In this document: positions 1 to 12,238 of the stretch, in pieces
Numbering within the stretch: position 1 is the first letter of the stretch
Layout: each line of letters starts with the position of its first letter
Assembly (NCBI GenBank): GCA_016748015.1
Contig: JAAOMT010000543.1
Coordinates: forward strand, 372,001-436,000
Length of the DNA stretch: 64,000 nt
Source: Geosiphon pyriformis
Taxonomy: Eukaryota; Glomeromycota; Glomeromycetes; Archaeosporales; Geosiphonaceae
Reading direction: 5' to 3'
Made by a program: the position numbers and the translations under genes
The notes under the pieces: generated by a model
Databases searched by the model: none
Told to the model about the DNA's origin: nothing
Seen by the model: the letters and a program-made list of their open reading frames with translations, nothing else

Positions 1-3000
1 TTGGTTTTTTTTTTTTAAAGTTTATTAATCCACCTTATCTTTATCTTGTTATGTAACATATTTTTCAAAAATTCAAAAGATAATCTGCTGACAATCATGA
101 AGATTTTTAAATTGTGGGTTTGTGACCAAAAGCATTGTTTTTATAAAACCACATTTTCGGTAATCTGCTTATTGATTAAAGCTAAAAGTCAAATTTCATA
201 AATAAAAATTTTCTTCAAAGATTTGGAGACTTAACTTTGTTTCAGGTTATCTTTTGAAACTTTGTCGAACTTAAAAATATTTTAATAGTTTACAATTAAT
301 TTTAATTATTTTTGGAGAATTTTTTCTATGTATCTTGCTTACAGCTATTTTTGATCTATAAGCTAATATATATAAATTTGATGTAGTTCCAGACTACCAA
401 TTTCACAATATATTAAGGAACGGGCATTTTATGCTATTGAAAAAATGATCTAAACTCATTAAACTCGGGGTAAAAATGTATTAACCATTATTAAGTATCA
501 ACCCCACACGTTAACTGGTTTATACCTTTTTTTTTTCTTTGAAACTTATTTTTTGTAAGGAGGAATGAAAGAAAGTTTATAATCTAACAACCTTGATTAT
601 TTTTTTATCTACTTCTCGAATCAAACTTTGATGCACATTACGTCAAAAATGCATGATAAAAAAAAAATATTTCTTTAAATCTCTGAATGAAGAAATTCAG
701 CTTGGAAAATAGCAAAGTTGTTTCATATTGTCGAATAAAAAATTTTTTAATAAACGATTAAGCCACTTATTTCTGTTGTGTGATTAAGTTTCTTTTTTGT
801 ATTGAAAATGGATAGAGCTGAAAACGCCTACCACCCAGAATCCTGTTAGATGTGAATCATTTGAAACCTTTGAGAGAGTGACTTGTAACTTACAATGTTT
901 TCCTTTGGTTTGATTGCTATTATATAATCAAAATTAATGTGTGACAATGAAAATTTCATACAAACTTACCTGTGTAAATCTTTTCAATTCAAAACCATTG
1001 AAGTGTTTCAGGGTCACAATAAATGGTTGTAAGCAGCATCTGAATCAAGACCTGAACCCGATTTTTTGGAATATGCAGTATGCATTTCGTTTCAAAACCA
1101 AGGAGCCAGCAGATATTTTGAATTCGATTCTTGTTCCAAGATTAACTTTATTTTTGAAGTAAGATTACCTTTCTCGATCAACACTACTGTCAGCTTTTTG
1201 AGCGAACAGGATTTTTAACAGGAAAAGTAAGTATCACTTGAGGCCTATTAGACTCGACCTTTACACGAGATTGTTTGTATTGTCAATAAACAAACTTTTA
1301 TAAATATTGTTTTCAGGTTCAAAAATTTTGATTTCGTTAAAGGTGCGACCGCCAGTCGGAAAAATAAAATTTTACTTTGAACCGAAGAAGTTTTAAATCT
1401 TAACAAACGCCAAAAATATTTTATAGAATGGGGTTTTTTTTTCAATCAATTCATATTTTTCACGAAAATTAAACACTAAACTATTATAGGAAGTTTTCAA
1501 GCTTATCCCCCAATACAATATGGGTTCCTTGAAATGAAATTTTTTTCGAGTGACATAAAATAAAAGCTTAAACTCTATAAACCTGATGAAGAATCGATTT
1601 TGAATAATTTTCTTTTTTTAATTCATTGTAAAAAATATCGACCATTTTAATTGAAAAATAATAGGCCTTAAGATCCTAAAGGTAAAAAAAGGATTAACCA
1701 ATAATTAAAATTGTCTTAAAAGTAAATCAGTTTCTGTCGAATATTTGATTTCATTATAAATAAATCTTCGAATAATCACGTGTAGCTTCGGCAAAAATTA
1801 AATTGCTAGTATATATATAAATTTATTTTTAAACAAAAATTACTAATTTTATCAATAAATTTAAATATTGGGAAATTCAGAGTTTTGATATATTTGTTTT
1901 CCGATATAGTTTTTACGCCCGAAATCTAAATCATGACACATAGGTGTGTAATTCATTCGGAGCCTAAATAACCTAAATTCGATTCAAAATCTACAATTTA
2001 CTGTATATACATATTATAGTTTTTAATAAATTAATTAAAATCTAATACATTCAATTATTTGGATTAATATGTTTATTAACTGGCTCTCAGATTAATTTTT
2101 AATATCTTTCAATAATAAAGCAGTTCACCCTTTTAAGAAAACTTTAATTTTTTTTTAAGCGTTTTACAATATAAATCTCGTCTCAGAAGCTTGGATATAT
2201 GTTTTTCAAAAATCATATAAATCTTAAAATTAATCCTAACTCAAAATTAGCCTTTTTACCTTCAATTAAAGGTTCTGAAAATCTTTGATAAATAAAATTT
2301 TCAGAAAATATCATATTGATCCATTTATTCTTTAACAATTGATAATTAGGTTTGAAATATTTTTCTTATTTTTTTTCATATTCAAAAAATTTACAATTAA
2401 TTTTCATAAAATTCTTTCTGATTGTATGCCTAATTAATTATCTGAGAAAATAGTAGTTATTTGAATTTCAGCTATCAATTATGGTGAATTAAAATATTTT
2501 TTTTTTTGAAAATAAAAATTATGAGTTAAATTGTGATAAAGAAATTTTCCTCACAACATCTTAAAGTTACTTTTTAAATTAATTTTTCAAATAAAATAAG
2601 TCAAAAATTGTTTAATCAAAATTTCCCATTCTCTAACCATTTAAATCTCCAGTTTTTTTTTATAAATAAAACATATAAAAAATTTTCTGACACTAAAAAA
2701 GAATGTAATTAAGAATTTTTCTTTAATTCTGATTTTGAAAGTTGACAATCAATATTAAGGGTGAATCAAAATCTTTGGATTCTTTCAAGTTTATCATTAA
2801 AAGCAATTTTTAACAATACTTTTTCAAAATAAAGAAATTGCTAAAGTAATAATTCATACAAGTTGGTAATAGAAAAATATTTTCCCAAAAATATATACAT
2901 ATATAATATTTTAGGCTTTTTTCTAAAAATAACTTGGAACAGCTACCATTAGCAAAATTTCAACCACCACAATGACAAGATAACTATTAGTTCCCCCATA

Positions 3001-3118
3001 TTTTCACAGAATTGTGAGTTTCCACCTATCAAATCTCAGAGATCTATTCTCTTGCTACTCTTTTTGAAAGTTAATTAATCGATCTCAATATAACTAATTT
3101 TAAATACTTTCGTAAAAG
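1..3118. other. AT-rich intergenic stretch without a supported gene
   Basis: No long open frame or recognisable protein was found. A short frame around 941-1162 could be a fragment of an exon, but it has no partner exons and no family resemblance. The rest is poly-A/poly-T-rich non-coding sequence. Confidence 0.6.
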
Positions 3119-4183
3119 ATGGAGCTAATTGAAATGAGCTATAAGAAACCCTTGGACCTCCAAAATGACACCGAATCAACACAGAATACGATAGGAAAAT
3201 CGGGTAAACAAAAATGGATCAAAAAATTCAAATCCTGGTTACAAAAATTTACCAAGAGTTCTAAGCTTAAAAATAAGGGAAACATTGCACTTCTCAATTT
3301 TCGGACCAAAATTGAGGCCACTCATTATTCAAACTCATCGTGTTCGGATAGGGCCTGAAATTAGTATTACAAACATGTCTAAGATATTATAATATAAGAG
3401 AGATATCAAGAAGCTCTAGTTTTCCCAAGGGCAAATACAATGCTAATTAAGCTATACAATATGGTTTCATTTGTATCTCAAAAAAAATGGAAAAACTACG
3501 AGGCTGTTGAGTATCTTGAAAAGGAGGATGCGGAAGAATTTCAATATATGAAGAGTAGACATATTACCATTATAACGACTTGATTTAATATTGGCATTCG
3601 ATATCTTTTTAACAGGAAGTTGTACATATGGCAGGCGACAAGAATGATCTACCAATGAACAGAATCTCTGCTTTGATTATTAGGCAGATGCGAAAAAAAA
3701 GCTAGCTCAATCATTGATTCTTGATCAAAGAATTTACAGATAGAAATTGGTCGAGATCTTCAATCTGATAATTTCAAATTGAACCTCTGAGCCTTCCTAA
3801 ATTTTAATAAAGTCCAAATCATCAATTCTTATTTCAAGTCTGGTTACTTAAATGCTGGAGCAAACGAAAATTTAACATTGAGGTATAGAAGCAAAATGGA
3901 TGATGCAATTTTTTAATCATCCCTGAAAGCTTCATAGTACCTTTTATTGCAAAAGAACTTTGAATGCAAGACTATAGTGAAAATGACCACATTGTACCTG
4001 TACATCTTTTCAGACAGAAGATGCAATTTTGTGGAGAAAGATGCTGAAATTTTGTTAATACCATATATCTTGGAGATTCCAATTCTTCCAGTTAATTTAT
4101 CAACAGTAAAATCAATCTTTGACTATTCCACCAATATGGTGATTGATTTAAATCATTCCGTTATGTCAGATCAAGATATGTAG
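3119..4183 (+). CDS. hypothetical gene fragments, possibly one multi-exon gene
   Basis: Three coding-looking blocks lie in a row. 3119-3358 is an ATG-started frame for a lysine-rich 79-residue peptide with a basic KKFKSWLQKFTKSSK-like segment. 3460-3580 encodes an acidic stretch (KNYEAVEYLEKEDAEEFQYM). 4027-4183 encodes an ILEIPILPVNLSTVKSIFDY-like segment ending in TAG. I could not join them with splice sites that keep one frame, so they may be separate small genes, one gene with exons I misplaced, or a decayed gene. No domain was recognised. Confidence 0.25.
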
Positions 4184-4304
4184 TGATAAATATTTCCATC
4201 GCTAAAATTCTAGATATAAAAAAAATAAACTTTTTTTTAAAAAAATATTTTAATTCATTCATTTATGTTTTCTGAAAGCTCGAAATTCATCTTGGCACTC
4301 ATCT

Positions 4305-5475
4305 ATGTCTAGCAACCTAGGCTCTCCTCGAAATTTACCCAAAAACGCTTTATTAATTCAAAACAGAAGGGAAAATAGTTTAGAAAATGGGTCAAGTTCC
4401 GACGGCGAATGTGACTACCATGGCTTCCCAATTGAATGGCCTCAACAAGAAAACATAGAAAAATGGTTAAACCTGAAATATTATATTAAGATACCCTTAT
4501 TCCAGATCAAGTTTCGTGCCTATCCTCAACCTATCAAGCTTCGCCAGCCATTCTCCAATATGGCATTGTTGATATATCACGTTGGTACACCATACTTGTC
4601 AATTTGCTTTAATGAAATGCAAGATGAATTGGTTGTGCCGTTGGAGGGAATCAAATTTTTACGACTATCAAAAGACAATCGGGATATTATTGTTAATTTA
4701 CATGATGATTGCCCCAAGAAGGTGGGCTTTTATTGTATTATCGAGTTTTCAATGGAATTCTCAAACCGAAATGGGAATATTAATTACTTTTCACTGCAGT
4801 ATGTACACCACTCTAAAGGATTTCCAGATAAAATGCATGCTAGGCCAACAGCAAATGACCCAACTGGCGGGATTTTTGATTCGACAAACGGTTTTATTGT
4901 CACTTCTCATTATTGTGTTCAGACTTGTACTATTAAATGGGTCGAATCAGCACTGAAAAAATGTAAGTCACAGGAGCAATACAATTACTACGAATATAAG
5001 GTGGGGGCAAAATGTTTGGAATATCTAGTTTTTAGACGAAAAATTGCTGAAGTCGGACCTTTTAGAAACAGCCAAAATCCAGTGCGGTCTTACATTATGA
5101 AATGGTGAGAGTGTTAACAATTTTAATGAAATCATCTGACAGTTGCTTAACAAATTTTCACGTTTCTGCTTTATTTCTAACCTAAACTTACTACTTTTTC
5201 CATCACCCATGATTTTATCTCTTTATTAAAATACGTAGTTATATATTACGTGTGTCTTTAGAGATGAAAATCGAGCAATCAAATTCCCAACCAATCAAAG
5301 ATTCCGCGATTTTACAAATATTATTTATAACAGGTTCAAGTATCAACTAAAAGAAGCTCAGGTTGAGGCAAAATATGGATATAGAGAATTAATTAATAAT
5401 GAAAGAGTTTGGCAAATTGCTATCCAGAAGGCAAGTGGACAGGGAGTAAGAAGGATGAAAGTGTTCATTTTTTAA
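4305..5475 (+). CDS. hypothetical protein, two exons, unrecognised family
   Basis: Exon 1 runs from the ATG at 4305 to about 5104 and gives about 267 residues: a short Ser/Asn/Gly-rich start, then a compact, probably globular region with many Tyr, Phe and Trp. A strong donor (GGTGAGAG) lies at 5105. Joining to the acceptor before 5334 keeps the frame and ends at TAA 5473-5475, with a predicted helix rich in Lys, Glu and Gln. The sequence between about 5261 and 5333 is also open in the downstream frame and looks coding, but using the acceptor just before it creates a TGA at the junction. Either the intron is alternatively spliced or the gene is slightly damaged. No membrane segment or signal peptide is evident, and I do not recognise the family. 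Confidence 0.5.
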
Positions 5476-5487
5476 TGATGATGTAAT

Positions 5488-5900
5488 TTATAAAAAAAAA
5501 GGTTTTATCTTAACTTTAAAAACCAACCAGCAAATAAGTTTGCTTTTTTTACTCCGCCAAGCCATCAATTTATTCCTTTTAACTATATGGGGTGTACTGC
5601 AACAAAACCAGACAAGGTGAACATGTGGAATAAGACAGTCAGAAAAATTCAAAAATTCAAAATCTTCTTCCTTACCATATTTATTCATCTCGAATGAAGT
5701 CATGGAGAACCAATTCTCATGTTTAACAGGAATTTCTTTGCAAGATTGTACCTTTTGATATTGGCATCACAGTGAAAAGGAGGAAATGGTTGATGGTTGA
5801 ATGAAAGAATAATGAAGCTTCAGAGAGAGCAATATTCACTTCCATGCTTGTATTTCTTCCTTTGTTGGACACCAGGGATGAACATAATAAAAAATAACTC
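5488..5900 (-). repeat. decayed dispersed repeat, copy 1
   Basis: The segment at about 5810-5875 aligns with 10490-10590 in the same orientation. It shares the block TTGGACACCAGGGATGAAC (10559-10580 in the other copy) and a run of transition-rich similarity on its left, with about 20 bp missing here. Read on the minus strand both give a related peptide of the form GR(D/N)xxxxVNIAL. The whole 5488-5920 stretch has short minus-strand frames interrupted by stops. It is probably a transposon relic of unknown class. Confidence 0.45.
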
Positions 5901-6099
5901 TGGAAAAACAAAATAGCCATGTCTTTGAAGAATTGTACTTATTTGTAATTGCTATATTTTTATAAATTTTGTATTGTGTCCGAATTTGTTTCATTTCTCA
6001 TCAAAAATGTTCCTTAACACAGTTATTAATTTCTTGCCAATGTTCAACACAATAAATCAGCAGAGGTTTTAGCACATTAGAAAAAAACTAAGTATAGAT

Positions 6100-9000
6100 G
6101 TGAATATGTTTTCTTTTCTGAACAATAATTTTGCCATATATCCTTTTTGTTTGAGTCTTCTGTTTTTATTATTTTGGCTAGTTTTTTTTCGTATTTTTTA
6201 TCTACACTGTGTTTCTTCTTTTTTGCTGCTTTCTTTGGGGCTTTTTCAAAAAAAGAATATTATTAACAAGGTTTATGATAATTTTGTAAAGCTTGAAAAA
6301 AAGTTGACATTAAATACATATAGTATACTATTATTAGAGCTGTTTACAAAAACTTAAAAGTAGTTGATACTAGCAAAAATAGATTTAAGAGTTTTTAACA
6401 TTGTAACAAAAGCCACAACAATATTTGATCTTTTTCAAAAAAAATAATCTTTTGGCATAAAAAAAGATGTTTTGTGATTATTAGAAGTAGATTCTTTTAT
6501 TTTGAAGACAAATAAAAAGTTAAACAGTTGAACAAAATAATTAAAAAGACAACAAAACTGTCCTAATTTGATTTTTGCTATGTACTTATTCTTTATAAAC
6601 TTATTTAATGAGTTTGTATTCAAAAAAATTATAATAATATTTGTAATCTCTGTTATTTTCAAGATTTTATTTAATATATATTATAAGTTTTTATGTTTGT
6701 AAGTTATTTTGCTAATATTTTTTGTCTTATAGTTTTAAGCTGTTGGTAAATTCCAGACTTTAAATTCCATAGTGAATTTCTAATATATACTAATTTTATT
6801 TGGTTAAGCTTTAATTTTAAAATTTTTTTGTGTAAACTTTTTACAGTATTAATTAAGTCTTTAATTTGTAATATATAGTTTTTAACTAATGTTTATTTTC
6901 AAATGATTCAAAATTTAAATTTCTATGATTAGCATAAACTTGATAACATTAATTTTGCCTTTTTTTTGGTTTAAAATTCAATTTAAGAAAGATTTTGCCA
7001 AATTTTCTTAATAAATGCGCAATTTACTTGTTAACAAATATTAATTTTTATGCAAATTAAAGTTTGTAAATTTATTCAATTTATATTGAAAAATGTTTAA
7101 AAAATAACAGATTTTTTTTTCTGATTTAGTATAAATTGGTAATTCAGTTTTTATTATCAATTAAAATATTGTATTGTTTATAAAATACGTTGTATATGTA
7201 AGTACAATATATTGAGGTTTTATTATAAACTGATTAAAAATTTTAAATAAATAAAAAAAAGCCAGCAATAATAGCAATCCTGTTAATTAGTATTGCTAAT
7301 GGTATATATATTAGATTAAAGAATTTTAGAATTAATTATTATCTGTAAATTGTTAAAAGAAAATTAAAAATCTTTACTGTTGTTATTTTTTTCTTTTTTG
7401 CAAAATATTTTTTGTGGAAAGCTGTATATTAATATTTTATAATATTTTTGACTTGGTTAACATCTTTATAACAAACAAAAAAGCCCAAATAGTTTTTGTT
7501 AATGATTTTAATTCTGTTTTTTTTGGAATTTGAATTTTATGAAGATATTGTGTTTTTTATGCTGCTTATTTTTATTAAATACATTTTTAATAAGTAATTG
7601 CAATAATTTTTTAGTTTTTTTAATCTTTTATAAAACAGAAGCCAACTGTTTATTAATGATAGTTATTCTGAAAACATGATATTTGGTGCTTTGAATTTTT
7701 AAATAGTTGATTTAGATTTTACTTTTTTGTCGGTTTTTTTTGTTAAAAATCTTCATGCCATGCTGTTCTGGCTGGTACAAAGAAAAATTCAGATAATGTT
7801 ACACAAACTCTGGTGTAAATATTATCAATTTTAATGTTTATGGCAGATATGTATGTTTTTTTTAATAAAACTTGACAAAATGCATAATTTTTTGTTATAT
7901 TAACAATAGTTAAAAACACTTTTTTTTCAAATTAATTACTATACTAGTAGAATAGTTAAATTTTGCTGGTTTTTAAACAATTTTTAATGTTAGAAGCAGC
8001 ATTTTTATTTTTATGACTTCTAATATCAACACTTTTTGCCAAATGTTTATATTAATAAAAAAAAATTTTTATCTTTTATTATAGTGATTTTTTTCTTAAA
8101 AAATACTTAATTTTGAATTGAGTTACAAGATTATTTTTTGATAATTTTTTGGGATTTTTATTCTATTTTGAAACAGTTTGCATAATTATAAAGTTCTTAT
8201 ATGGTTCTATTTTCAGCTATAGTTTTATATTAATGGAAGATTTTTTATTATTTAAAACAATAGTAAAGAACTTTTTATTTAATAATGCTTTAATTTTGTA
8301 TTTATAACATAGTTTTATATGTTTTTCGAATTTTTTTTAAAATGTTCTTTTCAATTATTAATTTAAAAATTTGATTAAGTATTATGTAAAAAATTTTACT
8401 AACTTGTTTTCATCTTCTAAAAATGCAAAATAGGGAAAAAAATTATTAATAAACTAAAATTTTTTTTTATATATTCTAAATAACTGGAAACATTAAAATT
8501 TTTAAAATATATAATATTAATAAAACTTTAATGTCTTTTTACAAAGTTATATTTTTTACTGTTATCAAAAAAAATTTTAATATCCAAAAACTTTATAGTT
8601 TTTTTCATGTTTTTGTTAACTAAAAATTTGTGTATTCTAAAATCATAGTTTTAAGAAAAACTTTTGCAAGATCAAAACATTTAATATTTAAATTATTTAC
8701 AAAAAACACTTTTTCTAAATTAATTTGATATATGGTTGGTAAAAGTTAGTTAATGTAATAATAAATATTATAATAATCTAAAACAACATAAATCTTATAA
8801 TGTTTATAATTTTCCAGATAATATTACAAAAATCTTAAGTACTTAATAAATAAACTTTTTTTTAATAACCAATTGCTATTCTATATTAACTAAGCTGTGT
8901 TTTTAATAAAAAATCTGTTTTAAAATAGTTACAACAATATGGTAATTATTACTCATGTTTTTATTATTATTTGTTTATTTAAGAAATAAAATATTAAAAA

Positions 9001-9650
9001 AAATTAAAAATATCAATATTGAAAATAATAAAAAGATTTATTGGAATAATTATCAAAGATTTTTTTCTTATTTTTTTTTGATATTTATACTGTGGTAAAA
9101 TTTTTAATTTTTCAAAAACAGTTAAACAAATTAAAAACATTTATATTATTTGTATCAATTGTTTTATTGAATTTCTCAAGTGATCTTTAACATAGTCCTA
9201 TAGTAGCAAAGCTTAATTAATGTGCATTTTTGAAATTGTGCAGTTTCTGTAATATAATATATTTTTTTATAATTATTTTAAAGATTTTTTTTTGTAAAAA
9301 GAAAAAAGTAACAAATATAAATTGTACTTATATTACTAATTGCAGCAATTTTTTAATGTGTTATTGTTAATTAATGCATAATTTGCAGGCACTTTTTATT
9401 TAAGAACTGCTTTTTAAAATCTTTAAATTACAAATAAAGAAATTATTAATAAAATAAAATATATATATATTGTAACTATTTGCTTAACCAATTTTTGGCC
9501 AGTCCAAATAGATACTATGTTCTAATTGATAATATCAAATCTTTAATATCTTAAAAGCATAACTATATATAACATTTTTGTTTGTGTTTAAAAGATTTTG
9601 ACTGGTTTTTTATGTATAAAAAAACCACAATTTTGATCACATAAGATAAA
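6100..9650. other. AT-rich island 1, no genes
   Basis: About 3.5 kb of extremely AT-rich sequence (T-rich on the + strand), with long runs of A and T and almost no CpG: I count only about four CG dinucleotides between 6.7 and 9.6 kb. Short frames (6100-6357, 6435-6662) are low-complexity Phe/Leu/Ile/Asn/Lys peptides expected by chance. Abrupt edges to normal composition on both sides suggest a hypermutated repeat cluster rather than ordinary spacer. See the findings on the similar islands at 44-50 and 55-61 kb. Confidence 0.65.
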
Positions 9651-9669
9651 TGATGTCAATAAGCAGAAA

Positions 9670-10440
9670 TACCCTCTTTAAAAGAACTGTATTTTCATTG
9701 AATATGACAAAACAAAAAAATTATTAAGATATTGCATGATTTGTTGTACCAAGGTAAACTTGTTTATTGCAGTGAGTTCAAACACAACTGAACCCAAGAA
9801 AGAAGATATTTTGTTGCTTATCAAAGGTTTTTCTTGGTCAGAAACTGAATCAAACACTCTGTTTGTTCTTGTCATGAATTTATCATTGTTATCTTTTAAG
9901 AATTGTTCCCCTTCAAAAGCCTGTATAAAAAAAGATCTCTTTATGAAAATCTAAAACCCCATATCAGGACCAATGAATTTTGGTTAAAAGTAAACACATT
10001 TGATGCATCTTCAGGATAAAACGTTTTTATACATGTTATAGACAAAAGTTTCTCACTGTTTGATACTTTTTTTTGTTCTTTACTCAATGCAGTAATAGGA
10101 TGAGCCAAAACTACAACAGCCCCGATTATAATGGCAGAGATGGTTAATTGTTCCTAAGATTCCATAAAAGATGGTCTTTGCTCAGTGCTTTTTCACCAAG
10201 ATTGCACACTGTCAAAAAATCAAAATTAGTTAATCAAAGCTTGATGTATTAACTAATTTTTTTCGTCATCTGGCATATCAAATTTACATATTAACCTTTG
10301 ATCCTACCTCATATTTTTTCATGTGTCATGATGTATTATGTAAAAAAGATAATAAAGTTCTTTTTAAGTTATCAAAAGCCATGCAGAAATGAGATATTTA
10401 ACTCAACACTTGCCTATAATAGATCACAGGGCATTTTAAA
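9670..10440 (-). pseudogene. coding-like remnant of unknown origin
   Basis: Minus-strand translation shows stretches that look like former coding sequence, for instance a hydrophobic segment LTISAIIIGAVVVLAHPITA followed by a hydrophilic part (about 10155-9990), and a 65-residue frame at 9875-9678. They are broken by stop codons and frame changes. The block sits between AT island 1 and the second copy of the dispersed repeat, so it may belong to the same dead element. No family was recognised. Confidence 0.25.
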
Positions 10441-10489
10441 AGCAATATATAGCACTGAATTATAAATTATCTTTTATTTGTAATGGTGA

Positions 10490-10804
10490 TGAAGGCCCAA
10501 AAAGAGCTATGTTCACCACCGCGTTTGCATCTCTTCCTCTTGTGGTGTGGTTGATCCTCCTTGCTGGACACCAGGGATGAACTCATTCGATGGCCCCAAT
10601 GTTATGCCCAGCTCTGAGGTAAAAGGAATTCAAGGCGAATATCTCCTTTATAACTAATTCCAAGCTATCTTGGTGACGGACGGGATAACAGCGATGGTAT
10701 TCTGATTGCTGAGGAGGAAGCCAGGAAAAAGATAAAGATAATGCCTTTTCATTAATGAAAGTCAAAATTGCTTGATCTTCATTTTGTCTGGTTTTTTTGC
10801 ACAT
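10490..10804 (-). repeat. decayed dispersed repeat, copy 2
   Basis: This is the better preserved copy of the repeat at 5488-5900. On the minus strand a 73-residue frame (10804-10583) is followed after a stop by a segment containing RGRDANAVVNIALFG. GC content is clearly above that of the neighbouring sequence. The match to copy 1 covers roughly 100 bp and its differences are mainly transitions. Class of element unknown. The RDxNA-like string weakly recalls TnpB/Fanzor zinc ribbons, but the paired cysteines are not visible. Confidence 0.45.
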
Positions 10805-11178
10805 AAAACAGCTTCCCGATTAAATCAAATAAAAAAATTAAAATTTACTTAATGTCAAAATGGCTATTGCAATTAAAAGCACGATCAGACAAAAATCAAA
10901 GAATTGATAAAGTATGATCCTGCCTTCAGCCAAATGAATTAAAAAAGCTAGCAAAATTGTGAAAATAAATCAAAAAAGCTAGCAAAATTATGAAAATAAA
11001 TCAAAAATTTTTATGCCAGTTGCCACAAACCTTTGAATTGTATCTAAAAAAATTCAAGTCATTTTGAATATTGATCCATTTCATATAAAAGACACTATAG
11101 AAGACTTCTTTTTTTATTCTATTCAAAATTTGAATATCACTAATTATCATTTCAAATTATTACGATAACAATCTAAAA

Positions 11179-12238
11179 ATGCCCTCATTTCTACCTCACA
11201 CCTTGGGAATTGTTTTATTTGTAGTAGCAACTGTGACTCTATTATGGGGCTTAATTTCATTTCGTAATCACTTATCCCTACGATATTTTAGCTCGCCTTC
11301 TTTCCCAGATAGTATAAAATCAACATACCGGTTCGAGATGACCAAAGCAATTGAAAATGTTTCTTTAATAGCTTTCACCCAATTGGAACCGGATGACTTG
11401 CCCGAATCCGGGTATTTATACTTAATGATTCCTTCTGGTAAATATTTCTAATCGTTAATAAATTCCCAGATATCCCAAAGAGCTTTGTGTTGACATAATC
11501 TATCAAATTTTTATTACTAGAATTTTTTGGGATGCCTGTAAACATGCTTCCATCGTCAATACAACCTCTACTTAAACTGAAGCCATCGACAATAGACCTT
11601 GAACTCATTAGTCAACACGAAATAGACTATATAATGAAAATGGATTTGACTCGGACGAATCACCCATCAATAAAGTTTGATCAGAGAGCTGTAACTCTCC
11701 AACCACTCTTCTTTTATCAAAAACGACAAGCAGTCTTAAAAGAGCTTGGTGGTAAAATTTTTTTAAAAGCTTGTGTAGAGAATTTTTGTAGGTTTGTGAT
11801 AAATAATTTCTTTGTAGCTTAAAGAAGCTAGTTGTCTGGAATTTTGTGAGAAGCCCAGAATAAATATAAAGACATCTTTTGCATTCAGTGGCTAATTTTT
11901 CTCAAGGAGAAGCAACTATATTACGAAATATCTATTTTAATTCCCTTTGGGAATTAATTAGCCGATTAGTTATCCATTTTAAGGAAATTGAATTTTCCGC
12001 TGCAATTTCACACAGCTTGAAACTTTTTTTGGAAACTCAATTGGCTCTAAGTTTTAAAATTTTCACTATTTTGCGTAAACAATATCTTGAGTATCGGGAT
12101 CGTGGTCGACCAATAAGAAATCAGTATAATCATAGTTTTTCTCAAGTCCAAGTGATGCGGCAATCTCCTCTAAATCTCTATATTGAGCTTCGTATTCCTC
12201 GGTGTAAGCTTCTGGATTTTCTTCATACCACAAGATAA
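11179..12238 (+). CDS. hypothetical protein with N-terminal membrane anchor, three exons
   Basis: Exons 11179-11437, 11521-11751 and 11889-12238 join in frame (280 codons including stop) with introns of 83 and 137 nt that begin GTAAA. The ATG start is followed by a strong hydrophobic segment (residues about 8-28, TLGIVLFVVATVTLLWGLIS), predicted to be a signal anchor. The rest is soluble with no motif I recognise. The last 173 bp lie opposite the 3' end of the Hsp70 gene on the other strand, so the true C-terminus could be shorter if a further intron is spliced out. Possibly an organelle-membrane protein. Function unknown. Confidence 0.5.

Noticed and set aside
10490-10600. RGRDANAVVNIAL string resembling the RDxNA part of TnpB/Fanzor C-terminal zinc ribbons
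   Set aside because: The paired cysteines, the RuvC acidic motifs and a long open frame are absent, and the reading frame is broken. The resemblance is too short to name a family.
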